Assembly (NCBI RefSeq): GCF_026625825.1
Contig: NZ_CP113065.1
Location: 310,001 to 374,000, forward strand
DNA length: 64,000 nucleotides
Origin: Pseudoxanthomonas sp. SL93
Lineage (GTDB): Bacteria > Pseudomonadota > Gammaproteobacteria > Xanthomonadales > Xanthomonadaceae
Reading direction: 5' to 3'
Part shown: positions 1-7,168 of the stretch, piece by piece
How positions within the stretch are numbered: the first letter of the stretch is position 1
Layout: each line of letters starts with the position of its first letter
Position numbers and translations under genes: made by a program
Notes under the pieces: generated by a model
What the model was told of the DNA's origin: nothing
Seen by the model: the letters and a program-made list of their open reading frames with translations, nothing else
Database searches by the model: none

Positions 1-1179
1 GGCCACGAGGCGGTGGTGTTCCTGGACCGCACGCCCTTCTACGCCGAATCCGGTGGCCAGGTGGGCGACACCGGCGTTCTGGCCGAGCAGGGCGTCAAGT
101 TCGACGTGTCCGATACGGTCAAGTTCGCCGGGCAGTTCCATGGCCATGTGGGCCGGCTTGCGCAGGGTCAGCTGAAGGTGGGCGACCATGTGGTCGCGTC
201 CGTCGACGGTTCACGCCGCGCCGCGACCATCCTCAACCATTCCGCCACTCACCTGCTGCATGCCGCGCTTCGGGAAGTGCTGGGTACCCATGTGCAGCAG
301 AAAGGCTCGCTGGTGGCCCCGGATCGGCTGCGGTTCGACTTCTCCCATTTCCAGCCGATGACGGCTGCCGAACTGGCCGAGATCGAGCGTCGCGTCAACG
401 CGCAGATCCGCGCCAACCATGAGGCCGAAGTGCACCACATGGGCATGCAGGAGGCACTGGACTTCGGCGCCATGGCCCTGTTTGGCGAGAAGTACGGCGA
501 GAACGTCCGCGTGCTGCGCATGGGCGGGTACTCCACCGAGCTCTGCGGCGGTACCCACGTCGGACGTACCGGCGACATCGGTGTGTTCAAGCTTGTCAGC
601 GAAAGTGGCGTGTCGGCCGGCGTGCGCCGGATCGAGGCGGTGACGGGGCAGGGCGCGCTGGACTACATCGAGGATGAGGAGCGTCGCCTGGACGAAGCGG
701 CCGCACTGCTCGGCGGCAATGCCGGCGAAGTGGTGGACAAGATCCGGGCCCTCACCGACCGGCAGAAGAAGCTGGAGCGCGAGCTGGAATCCCTCAGGGC
801 CAAGGCCGCCTCCAGTGCCACCTCGGACCTGGCGGGGTCGGCGGTGGACGTCGGGGGTATCCGCGTATTGGCCGCAAGGCTGGAGGGCTTCGATGCCAAG
901 GCGCTGCGCGAGGCGGTGGACCGCCTGAAGCAGCAGCTGGGTGATTCGGTCATCGTGCTCGCCGGCGCTTCGGACGGCAAAGCGTCCCTCGTGGCCGGCG
1001 TGAATGGCGGCGCAACCGGTCGGGTCAAGGCGGGGGAACTCCTCTCGCATATCGCCAGTCAGATCGGCGGCAAGGGCGGTGGTCGCCCGGACCTGGCCCA
1101 GGGTGGTGGCGAGGACGGGCCCGCCCTTGCCTCGGCCTTGCAGGGGGTATCGGGTTGGGTCCAGCAGCGCCTCAGCTGA
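1..1179 (+). CDS. alaS: Alanine--tRNA ligase, C-terminal part (5' end outside the window)
   Basis: This is the 3' portion of alanyl-tRNA synthetase, which charges tRNA-Ala in the cytoplasm and hydrolyses mischarged Ser/Gly-tRNA-Ala. The frame is open from base 1 and gives about 392 codons, against roughly 870-880 residues for the whole family, so the catalytic half lies upstream of the window. The editing domain shows the paired histidines of HSATHLLH (about 238-261) and the zinc-binding CGGTH (about 544-558). A coiled region (EERRLDEAAALL to RQKKLERELESLRAK) and the glycine-rich C-Ala domain with GGKGGGRPDLAQGGG follow. csrA lies 148 bp downstream in the same direction, the usual order in xanthomonads. 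Confidence 0.97.
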   Translation, partial: GHEAVVFLDRTPFYAESGGQVGDTGVLAEQGVKFDVSDTVKFAGQFHGHVGRLAQGQLKVGDHVVASVDGSRRAATILNHSATHLLHAALREVLGTHVQQKGSLVAPDRLRFDFSHFQPMTAAELAEIERRVNAQIRANHEAEVHHMGMQEALDFGAMALFGEKYGENVRVLRMGGYSTELCGGTHVGRTGDIGVFKLVSESGVSAGVRRIEAVTGQGALDYIEDEERRLDEAAALLGGNAGEVVDKIRALTDRQKKLERELESLRAKAASSATSDLAGSAVDVGGIRVLAARLEGFDAKALREAVDRLKQQLGDSVIVLAGASDGKASLVAGVNGGATGRVKAGELLSHIASQIGGKGGGRPDLAQGGGEDGPALASALQGVSGWVQQRLS

Positions 1180-1200
1180 CCGGCGGCCCCGCGCCAGCGC

Positions 1201-1230
1201 TTGCGGCTGCCGGCCTCCGGCCGCTACCAT
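1201..1230 (+). promoter_or_regulatory. Possible csrA promoter
   Basis: TTGCGG (1201-1206) and TACCAT (1225-1230) are separated by 18 bp, a spacing that fits a housekeeping sigma-70 promoter, although the -10 box is poor. It lies directly after alaS and would give a leader of about 90 nt before csrA. The same TTGCGG-N18 layout occurs upstream of gcvR in this window. The call rests on position and motif only. Confidence 0.3.
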
Positions 1231-1249
1231 GCTTTAGGTTCATGAATTT

Positions 1250-1327
1250 ACCTAGGAAGCCTTCTGACCGGTTTCACGGTCAGGACGCGCCCCCGGCACT
1301 ATCCTTGCCGGATTACGGAGAAGAAAC
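1250..1327 (+). promoter_or_regulatory. csrA leader with GGA motifs and a hairpin
   Basis: The csrA 5' leader holds a TAGGA at about 1252-1256, a 7-bp hairpin (CTGACCG 1264-1270, loop GTTTCA, CGGTCAG 1277-1283), and a Shine-Dalgarno ACGGAG at 1315-1320 that itself contains GGA. CsrA binds GGA-containing sites and represses its own mRNA in several bacteria, so autoregulation is a reasonable inference. No binding has been shown here. Confidence 0.3.
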
Positions 1328-1537
1328 ATGTTGATCTTGACCCGCCGTGTCGGCGAAACCCTGATGATCGGTGATTCGGTCACGGTGACCGTGCTCGGTG
1401 TCAAAGGCAATCAGGTGCGCATCGGCATCACTGCGCCCAAGGACGTTGCCGTGCATCGCGAGGAAATCTACCAGCGCATCCAGCGCGGCGAGGAAGTGGT
1501 CTCGTCAGCGGCACCGGAAAATTCGGCGTCGGAGTGA
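1328..1537 (+). CDS. csrA: Carbon storage regulator CsrA (RsmA)
   Basis: This 69-residue global post-transcriptional regulator binds GGA motifs in mRNA leaders and controls motility, biofilm, virulence and exopolysaccharide genes. The sequence is canonical: [16 protein letters not shown] at the N-terminus, then [15 protein letters not shown], the ALPK-equivalent [16 protein letters not shown] helix and a short acidic tail. The ATG at 1328 follows a GGAG Shine-Dalgarno with about 9 nt spacing. It sits between alaS and a tRNA-Ser gene, as in other xanthomonads. Its presence beside a large EPS locus is suggestive, because RsmA-type proteins regulate EPS in this family, but no direct link is visible. 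Confidence 0.97.
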   Translation: MLILTRRVGETLMIGDSVTVTVLGVKGNQVRIGITAPKDVAVHREEIYQRIQRGEEVVSSAAPENSASE

Positions 1538-1544
1538 ATTCCGT

Positions 1545-1573
1545 TTGCCGCATGCGCAGTGAGCGGCTATCCT
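1545..1573 (+). promoter_or_regulatory. Putative promoter of tRNA-Ser
   Basis: TTGCCG (1545-1550) and TATCCT (1568-1573) are separated by exactly 17 bp. Transcription would start near 1580, about 35 nt ahead of the tRNA. The motif match and the position before a stable-RNA gene support it, but nothing else does. Confidence 0.5.
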
Positions 1574-1614
1574 ATGCGGCCGCCGCAGCCTGGGTTGCGG
1601 CGAGCAACAATCCC

Positions 1615-1707
1615 GGAGTGATGCCCGAGTGGCCGAAGGGGCTCCCCTGCTAAGGGAGTATAGGGTCAAAAGCCTTATCGAGGGTTCGAATCCCTCTCAC
1701 TCCGCCA
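1615..1707 (+). tRNA. tRNA-Ser (anticodon GCU)
   Basis: This 93-nt cloverleaf has a long variable arm, as expected for serine tRNA. The acceptor GGAGTGA pairs with TCACTCC, and CCA is encoded at 1705-1707. The anticodon stem CTCCC/GGGAG carries the loop CTGCTAA, which gives anticodon GCT (reads AGC/AGU). The T arm contains GTTCGAATC. Confidence 0.97.
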
Positions 1708-1853
1708 GTTGATGCGTGGCCACAACAGGCGGCGCAGGAAGCTGGAAACCGCACGCTTTCATTGCCTCAGGGCGGTGCAGGCGGGTTGCAACTGCCCTGG
1801 TCGGTGCGCGATGTACGACGCGCCTTCGGAAGCAGCGCGGTGCAGCAAAAAGG

Positions 1854-1883
1854 TTGACGAGCGGAAAGCGCTTCACGCATAAT
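1854..1883 (+). promoter_or_regulatory. Putative promoter of tRNA-Arg
   Basis: TTGACG (1854-1859) and CATAAT (1878-1883) lie 18 bp apart and differ from the sigma-70 consensus at one position each. The expected start near 1890 is about 6 nt before the tRNA. This is the best-looking promoter in the window. Confidence 0.65.
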
Positions 1884-1895
1884 TCCGCTTCTTAC

Positions 1896-1972
1896 GCGCC
1901 CGTAGCTCAGCTGGATAGAGTACCTGGCTACGAACCAGGCGGTCGGGAGTTCGAATCTCTCCGGGCGCGCCA
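1896..1972 (+). tRNA. tRNA-Arg (anticodon ACG)
   Basis: This is a 77-nt cloverleaf. The acceptor GCGCCCG (1896-1902) pairs with CGGGCGC (1962-1968), and the 3' CCA is encoded (1970-1972). The anticodon stem CCTGG/CCAGG holds the loop CTACGAA, so the anticodon is ACG (A34 is normally converted to inosine to read CGN). D-arm AGCTCAGCTGGATAGAG and T-arm GTTCGAATC are intact, so the gene has not been disrupted by integration. Confidence 0.97.
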
Positions 1973-1982
1973 TACAAGCAGA

Positions 1983-2010
1983 AGCCGGCAAGGAAACTTG
2001 CCGGCTTTTG
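1983..2010 (+). terminator. Rho-independent terminator after tRNA-Arg
   Basis: A perfect 10-bp stem (AGCCGGCAAG 1983-1992 with CTTGCCGGCT 1997-2006) closes a GAAA tetraloop and is followed by a T-rich run. It ends the tRNA transcript. Confidence 0.85.
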
Positions 2011-2207
2011 TCTTTTCTGCATTCTGATTTCGCGTCCAGGCGACCCCAGCGCGAGTCCGAACATCCGTATCGGATCTACCACGGCATCCGCATCGGGGCA
2101 TGCGGCCGGACCGTGCGGCTTTTGACGTCACATCAGAAGAAAAAGACGCGCCTGCACGTGAGCTGCGGGTATTGCCGGCTGCGCCGACCCCTTCGTACGA
2201 GGACATC

Positions 2208-2612
2208 ATGAGCACCTTGGCTCGCCACGCCATCTTCCTCTGCCTGAGTGTGTTGCTGCTGGCCCTGGCTGCATGCGGCGGAAATGACGCGTCAGACGCC
2301 CGCAGGCAGGCTGCGCTGGTGGCGTCGCCCGGGGTCGGGGATTATTACGCGGCCGAGCTCACCTATTTTTCAGGCGCGGATTTCGAATCGCGCGAGCGGG
2401 TATTCGGGCTGATGAAGATTGTCGCCGTCGACGGCGACGATATTACGCTGGTGACGGAAAATGGCGGTTCGCCGGATCGCGACGTGGCATTGAAGGATAT
2501 TGATGCAGATCCGTCGGCCATCGAATTCGACCAGAGCGAACGCATCATCATTACCCGCGCCGATCTGGAAGCGGCGCATGCAGCGGGCAAGATTTTCGCG
2601 GTGAAACGCTAG
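2208..2612 (+). CDS. Small predicted lipoprotein of unknown function
   Basis: This 134-residue protein has a clear type II signal peptide: a positively charged start, a hydrophobic stretch and the lipobox LAAC with the lipidated cysteine at residue 23. I do not recognise the rest (about 110 residues). It reads as a mixed alpha/beta, acidic domain with several DD/DG turns and no cysteines, so an envelope protein is likely. I chose the ATG at 2208 over upstream in-frame starts because it directly precedes the signal peptide and follows GAGGA with about 5 nt spacing. It lies between the tRNA genes and the EPS locus, with no obvious partner. Base composition is slightly less GC-rich than its neighbours. 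Confidence 0.75.
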   Translation: MSTLARHAIFLCLSVLLLALAACGGNDASDARRQAALVASPGVGDYYAAELTYFSGADFESRERVFGLMKIVAVDGDDITLVTENGGSPDRDVALKDIDADPSAIEFDQSERIIITRADLEAAHAAGKIFAVKR

Positions 2613-2652
2613 ATCCGCGGATTAATGCACTCTTTTTCAGAAACCCGCCCAT

Positions 2653-2730
2653 ATTAATGTGTGACGGTATTCATTAATTGAAATATCCGTCGTTGTTTTT
2701 CACGTGGGGTTGGAAGGGCGCCGATATAGT
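2653..2730 (+). promoter_or_regulatory. AT-rich regulatory region with a CRP/Clp-like site and a -10 box
   Basis: The 150 bp before the first beta-helix gene are distinctly AT-rich for this genome. They contain a perfect inverted repeat, ATTAATG (2653-2659) and CATTAAT (2672-2678). Its core reads TGTGA-N6-TCATT (2660-2675), close to the CRP/Clp consensus TGTGA-N6-TCACA. A TATAGT box lies at 2725-2730, and no convincing -35 hexamer is present. If transcription starts near 2737, the site centre is about -70, the class I activator position. Clp in Xanthomonas is a CRP-family, c-di-GMP-responsive activator of EPS genes; its role here is inferred. Confidence 0.45.
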
Positions 2731-2763
2731 TTTTCGCGTCCCCTGCCTTGTGTCCCTGTGAAT

Positions 2764-4428
2764 ATGCATCGTTTCCGTAAGGTCGCCATCGCGATTTCCG
2801 TTGCGCTTCTCCCGTCCGTCGCGTGGTCCGCCACTTACACCGTCGGCCCATCGGGCCGCCAGTACACCCAGCTCTCGACGGTGTTCGCCAACAACAATCT
2901 GGCGCCGGGCGACATCATCGAGGTGGACGGTAACGCCACGTACTCGGGCAACATCGTCGTCAATACCGACGATGCCGGCGCGGCTGGCAATCCCATCATC
3001 ATCCGGTGGAAGCGTGGCGCCGGCCAGACGCGCCCGATCCTGCAGGGCGGTACCAACACCATCAAGTTCCAGCAATCCAACCATGTGGTGCTGGAAGGGT
3101 TCGAAGTCACCGGGGGCAGCAACACGTGCGTGTTCAGCGAGGCCAATGACGTCACGGTGCGCGACGTGCTGATCCGCGACTGCCCGTCGCACGGCATCCT
3201 CGCCGCCGACCAGCTGTCAGGCTCCTTCACCCTGGAGTACAGCGAGATCCGCAATGCGGGCAGCAGCACCAACCGCCATCCCATCTACATGCAATCGGAC
3301 GAGGTAGCTTTCCCCGGTTCCGTGTTCCGCATGCGCTTCAACTACATCCACAGCGGCAAGGGTGGCAACCTGGTCAAGGTGCGCCATGAGCGCAGCGAGA
3401 TCCATTACAACTGGCTCGAAGGCGCCTCGTACCAGGCCATCGAACTGATCGGACCGGATTGCTACACGCAGCAGAGCGGCTGGTCGACGGGGCTGAAGCG
3501 GGAGGATGCGGACGTGGTCGGCAATGTCATCATCCAGTCGGGCACGTGGGCCAATGCGATCCGCATCGGCGGCGACCTCAATGGCCGCAGCCAGGGCCGC
3601 GTGCGTCTGGTCAACAACACCATCCTGTTCACCCGTACCGGTACCGCCAACGCGGTGATGGTGCAGATGGGCGCGGGCTCGCTGGAGATGCACAACAACG
3701 TGATCCACCAGACGACGAGCGGCGCGCCGGTCGTGGTGAAGGAGAACAACTCGGCCGGTACGCCGGAACCCTGCGAGCCGCAGAGCTCCGCCGCGTGGAC
3801 TGCCGGTCGCAAGGTCGCGGGCAGCAACAACTGGGTCAAGACGGGTTCCGACTCGCCTTCGGAATGGACCGGCACGCTGAGTGGCAGCGATCCGGGCCTG
3901 ACCAATATCGCCCAGGGTCAGCTGCGTCCGCTGTCCAGCAGTGCGCTGATCGGTCGTGGCGTGAATCCTCCGGTCACGCCGTCGGCGTGGCCGTTCCCGT
4001 CGCCGCTGGCGATCCCGCAATTCGATCCGCCGACGCGCGCGATGATGGCGATCGGCTCGCAGACGCCACGCGTGTTGTCGGGTGGGAAGATCAGCATCGG
4101 TGCGCTGGAGCCGACAGCAGGCTCCCCTCCGCCCTCCGGACCGATCCGCGCCAATGGTTCGCAGCCGCTGATCCCGGTGCGTGGCGCCAACGCGGGCGCG
4201 ACCACGCAGAGTAGCGCGTCGATCCCCGCTCTGGAGACGACTGCCGCCACCACATCCGGTGACGCACCCGCCACCACCAGCAGCTCAAGCAGCACCTCTG
4301 CCGTTGGAAAGGTACGCAAGTATGCAAGCCAGCGTCCGCAGGTGCGTTACGTCCGCTGGAGCCCGCGCAGCGTGTCGCTGTGCGACAGCGACGAGAGTGC
4401 GGACGGCGACCGGGCCATCTGCCGGTAA
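2764..4428 (+). CDS. Secreted right-handed parallel beta-helix protein (copy 1)
   Basis: This 554-residue exported protein starts with a Sec signal (MHRFRKVAIAISVALLPSVAWSA, 23 residues) and continues TYTVGPSGRQYTQL, the first turn of a pectate-lyase-like beta-helix. Residues 50-330 carry the short N/D/G-rich repeats of that fold (HVVLEGFEVTGG, DVTVRDVLIRDCPSHGI, RVRLVNNTILF). Such folds occur in polysaccharide lyases and epimerases, including AlgG and AlgE types, so action on the locus EPS in the periplasm or outside is likely, but no catalytic set could be assigned. Residues 430-530 are a Ser/Thr/Pro/Ala-rich linker, and the end carries GKVRKY...VRWSPRS, shared with the copy at 11339. The start at 2764 was chosen for the signal peptide; its ribosome-binding site is weak. 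It is probably transcribed from the regulatory region just upstream. Confidence 0.8.
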   Translation: MHRFRKVAIAISVALLPSVAWSATYTVGPSGRQYTQLSTVFANNNLAPGDIIEVDGNATYSGNIVVNTDDAGAAGNPIIIRWKRGAGQTRPILQGGTNTIKFQQSNHVVLEGFEVTGGSNTCVFSEANDVTVRDVLIRDCPSHGILAADQLSGSFTLEYSEIRNAGSSTNRHPIYMQSDEVAFPGSVFRMRFNYIHSGKGGNLVKVRHERSEIHYNWLEGASYQAIELIGPDCYTQQSGWSTGLKREDADVVGNVIIQSGTWANAIRIGGDLNGRSQGRVRLVNNTILFTRTGTANAVMVQMGAGSLEMHNNVIHQTTSGAPVVVKENNSAGTPEPCEPQSSAAWTAGRKVAGSNNWVKTGSDSPSEWTGTLSGSDPGLTNIAQGQLRPLSSSALIGRGVNPPVTPSAWPFPSPLAIPQFDPPTRAMMAIGSQTPRVLSGGKISIGALEPTAGSPPPSGPIRANGSQPLIPVRGANAGATTQSSASIPALETTAATTSGDAPATTSSSSSTSAVGKVRKYASQRPQVRYVRWSPRSVSLCDSDESADGDRAICR

Positions 4429-4453
4429 CCGACGTTCTCAAACGTTGTTGCGG

Positions 4454-4485
4454 ACATGCCGCCGTCAGTAGTGACGGCGGCATGT
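4454..4485. terminator. Convergent hairpin terminator
   Basis: A perfect 14-bp stem (4454-4467 with 4472-4485) closes a GTAG loop exactly between the convergent ends of the beta-helix gene and the GDP-mannose dehydrogenase gene. Neither side has a long T run, but its position suggests it serves both directions. Confidence 0.7.
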
Positions 4486-4491
4486 TGCGTT

Positions 4492-5844
4492 TCAGGCAAC
4501 CGCAACGCGGGCGGCGCTGGCTGCGTCGGCAGCCTCGCCTGAGTTGATCTTTGCGGACGCCGCGGCCAGCGGACGCGCCAGGTCGGCGCGCAGGTCTAGC
4601 ACGCGGCCATGATGCGCGGCGTTCCAGTCGAAATCATTTGCCACGTCCGTGCACAGCAACAGCACGTCGGCGTGATCCAGCAGCGTGCCGGTCTCCTCGA
4701 CCAGCATCTGCGCCAGATGGGGCAGGGTGCGGTCGATGTAGCTGAGGTTGCGACCGCGCAGGCGCCCCAGCATGACATTGGGGTCGTAGATCTTCACCGA
4801 ATAGCCCCAGCCGGTCAGTGTTTCCACCATTTCCACCATCGGACTTTCGCGCAGGTCATCGGTGCCGTTCTTGAAGCTCAGCCCGACCAGGCCGACCTTC
4901 TTCTGCCCGGTGTCGCGCACCATCTTCAGGGCGCGCTTCAGGTGGCTTTCGTTGGACGGCAGCACCGACGACAGCATGTTCAGGCGCAGCGCTTCGTGCT
5001 CGGCGAAGCGGCTGATGGCACGCAGGTCTTTCGGCAGGCAGGAACCGCCGAAGGCAAAGCCCGGCCGCATGTAGGCGGTGGAGATGTTCAGCTTGCTGTC
5101 TTCGCAGACAAGTTTCATCACCTCATGGCCATCGGCGCCCATTGCCTTTGCCACGCTGCCGATCTCGTTGGCGAAGGTGACCTTGACGGCGTGGAAGGCG
5201 TTGCACGCGTACTTCACGAGTGCGGCGGTACGCGAATCGGTGACGAACTTCTTGGAGTCCACCGCGTGGTACAGGTCGATGATGGGCTGCGCGGCCGCGT
5301 CGCTCTCGGCGCCGACCAGCACGTAGGGCGGATGGTAGTAATCCTTCAGTGCCGACCCTTCGCGCAGGAACTCCGGGTTGTTGCACAGGACCACATCGCT
5401 GCGGAGCGGACGCCCCAGAGCCTGTTCCAGCACCTCGCGCATGCGGGTTTCCAGCAGGCCAGGCAGCAGGGTGGAGCGCACGACCACGTGATACGGCTTG
5501 GGCGAGGCGCGCAGCGCCGTGCCGATGTCGGCGATGACCTTCTCAAGGATGTGCACGGTGACCGCGCCATCTTCGGTGGAAGGGGTGCCCACGGCGATCA
5601 GCGCGATGTCGGACTCGCGCACGGCCTGTGCGGTGTCGCCCGTGGCGCGCAGGCGGCCGCTGGCGACCTGTTGCTGCATCAACTCATCCAGCCCGCGCTC
5701 GCTGATGGGCGCCTTGCCTGCGTTGACCTCGGCCACCTTGTCCGCATCGATGTCCACGCCGATGACCGAATGGCCATCCTGGCTGAGGCAGGCGGCGGTG
5801 ACGCAACCCACGTAGCCCATGCCGAAAACCGCGACTTGCTTCAT
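4492..5844 (-). CDS. GDP-mannose 6-dehydrogenase-like nucleotide-sugar dehydrogenase (AlgD type)
   Basis: This 450-residue cytoplasmic enzyme of the UDP-glucose/GDP-mannose dehydrogenase family oxidises C6 of a nucleotide sugar to the uronic acid with two NAD+. The N-terminal Rossmann motif is FGMGYVG (about 5-11). The catalytic cysteine lies in FGGSCLPKD, and the flanking text (LNISTAYMRPGFAFGG) is very close to AlgD, which makes GDP-mannuronate for alginate, rather than to Ugd. A central helix with the conserved Lys/Asn (KYACNAFHAVKV) and a C-terminal Rossmann domain (VGLVGLSFKNGTDDLRESP) complete it. The start at 5844 opens directly on the Rossmann strand. It is the last gene of the leftward operon 11092-4492 with three glycosyltransferases. 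UDP-glucose as substrate is the alternative. Confidence 0.85.
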   Translation of the reverse strand: MKQVAVFGMGYVGCVTAACLSQDGHSVIGVDIDADKVAEVNAGKAPISERGLDELMQQQVASGRLRATGDTAQAVRESDIALIAVGTPSTEDGAVTVHILEKVIADIGTALRASPKPYHVVVRSTLLPGLLETRMREVLEQALGRPLRSDVVLCNNPEFLREGSALKDYYHPPYVLVGAESDAAAQPIIDLYHAVDSKKFVTDSRTAALVKYACNAFHAVKVTFANEIGSVAKAMGADGHEVMKLVCEDSKLNISTAYMRPGFAFGGSCLPKDLRAISRFAEHEALRLNMLSSVLPSNESHLKRALKMVRDTGQKKVGLVGLSFKNGTDDLRESPMVEMVETLTGWGYSVKIYDPNVMLGRLRGRNLSYIDRTLPHLAQMLVEETGTLLDHADVLLLCTDVANDFDWNAAHHGRVLDLRADLARPLAAASAKINSGEAADAASAARVAVA

Positions 5845-5884
5845 GTCTGGATACTCTTGGATGAAAAGGAATGCGTGGGAGGCG

Positions 5885-7132
5885 TCATGCCGCGGAAGCG
5901 GAGACGACCGGTGTCGGTGTCGCGGCGGCGTGCGCGCCGCGCACCACCCGCTCGCAGATGGCTTCGAACTGCCTGGCGATGGTTTCGCTGCCGTAGTGCT
6001 GCCGGACGAAGGCATTCGCCGACTCGCCGATGCGCGTGCGCAGGGCGTCGTCCTGCATCAGCCGCACGATGTCGGCGGCGAAGGCGTCCGCGCTGTCGGC
6101 CTGCAGGAAGTGCTCGCCCGGCGTTACCGGCAGGCCTTCGGCACCGATGGTGGTGCTGACGGTGGCGCGCGCCATCGCCATGGCTTCATAGATCTTCAGC
6201 CGGGTGCCGCCACCGACCAGCAGCGGCACCACCACCACGGAGGCCTGCGCCAGGTATGGGCGCACGTCGGGCACCGAACCGGTCACCTCGATGCCCTGGC
6301 GCTCGGTCAGCGCCTGCACGGCCGGTGGCGGATTGCGTCCGACGATCTGGAACACGGCATCGGGCCGCTGGCGGATCACCTGGGGCCAGACCTCGTCCGC
6401 GAAGAAGCGCACGCCGTCCTGGTTGGGCAGCCAGTCCATCGAGCCGAGGAACATCACCCGGTGCGCGCGTTCCTGTTCCGGCTTGGGCTGGAAGAAATCC
6501 GTGTCCACGGCGGTGTCGATGGCGTCGACGTTCTTCCAGCCATAGCGGCGGTGGAAGATTTCCTTGTCCTGCTGGCTGACCGCGATGACGTGGTCGAAAT
6601 GATTGCCGCAGCGCCGTTCGAACGAACGCATCTTGCGGTACTGGTCGAACATGTAGGTGCGGCGCAGCAGTCCATTGCTGACCTGTGCGTGGCGCTCGAG
6701 GATCTGGGCTTCCACGTTGTGCTGGAACAGGATGGTCGGCGGCAGTCGCAGCCCCATGGTGTGGCGTGCCATCTGCACGGTGTCGCAGATCACCAGGTCG
6801 AAGGATTCCCTGGCCAGCAACCCGGCGATGGCGTCGCGCACGCGCGGATCGAAATTGCGGTCCACCGCATACGGCCGCGGTGAGGCAAGGTTGGCCACGG
6901 CCTCGGCCAGGAAGCGCGCACCGCCGCGCGCCGAGGTTTCACCCGGCACGGCGACCACGCGGAGGCCCAGGGCTTCCATCTCGGGCAGGTACTGCTCTTC
7001 GCCGCCGCGCAGGTTGCAGACGTAGGTGATGTCGTGCCAGCGGGCAAGGTGCTTGAGCAGGTTCAGCACGCGGATCTTGCCGCCGGTGTCACGCGGAAAC
7101 AGGATCTGCTTGTGCAGGAACAGGATCTTCAT
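5885..7132 (-). CDS. Glycosyltransferase family 4
   Basis: This is a GT-B fold, retaining glycosyltransferase of about 415 residues, probably adding a sugar to the lipid-linked EPS repeat unit at the inner face of the membrane. MKILFLHKQILFPRDTGGKIR forms the first Rossmann strand and acceptor loop. The C-terminal donor-binding domain shows VMFLGSMDW, IVGRNPPPAV and the E-x7-E region LKIYEAMAMARATV. It resembles the sugar transferase group known from XrtA/PEP-CTERM EPS loci. The frame extends to a GTG at 7168 and an ATG at 7162 adjoining the stop of the gene upstream; I prefer ATG 7132 because family members begin there, but a coupled start at 7162/7168 is possible. Donor and acceptor are unknown. 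Confidence 0.88.
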   Translation of the reverse strand: MKILFLHKQILFPRDTGGKIRVLNLLKHLARWHDITYVCNLRGGEEQYLPEMEALGLRVVAVPGETSARGGARFLAEAVANLASPRPYAVDRNFDPRVRDAIAGLLARESFDLVICDTVQMARHTMGLRLPPTILFQHNVEAQILERHAQVSNGLLRRTYMFDQYRKMRSFERRCGNHFDHVIAVSQQDKEIFHRRYGWKNVDAIDTAVDTDFFQPKPEQERAHRVMFLGSMDWLPNQDGVRFFADEVWPQVIRQRPDAVFQIVGRNPPPAVQALTERQGIEVTGSVPDVRPYLAQASVVVVPLLVGGGTRLKIYEAMAMARATVSTTIGAEGLPVTPGEHFLQADSADAFAADIVRLMQDDALRTRIGESANAFVRQHYGSETIARQFEAICERVVRGAHAAATPTPVVSASAA

Positions 7133-7168
7133 GCGGTGTCCGCTGGAGGAAAGGTTGTCCATGGACAC

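Noticed and set aside
1896..1972. tRNA-Arg as an attachment site of an integrative element
   Set aside because: No integrase gene, no direct repeat of the tRNA 3' end and no phage or conjugation genes were seen downstream.
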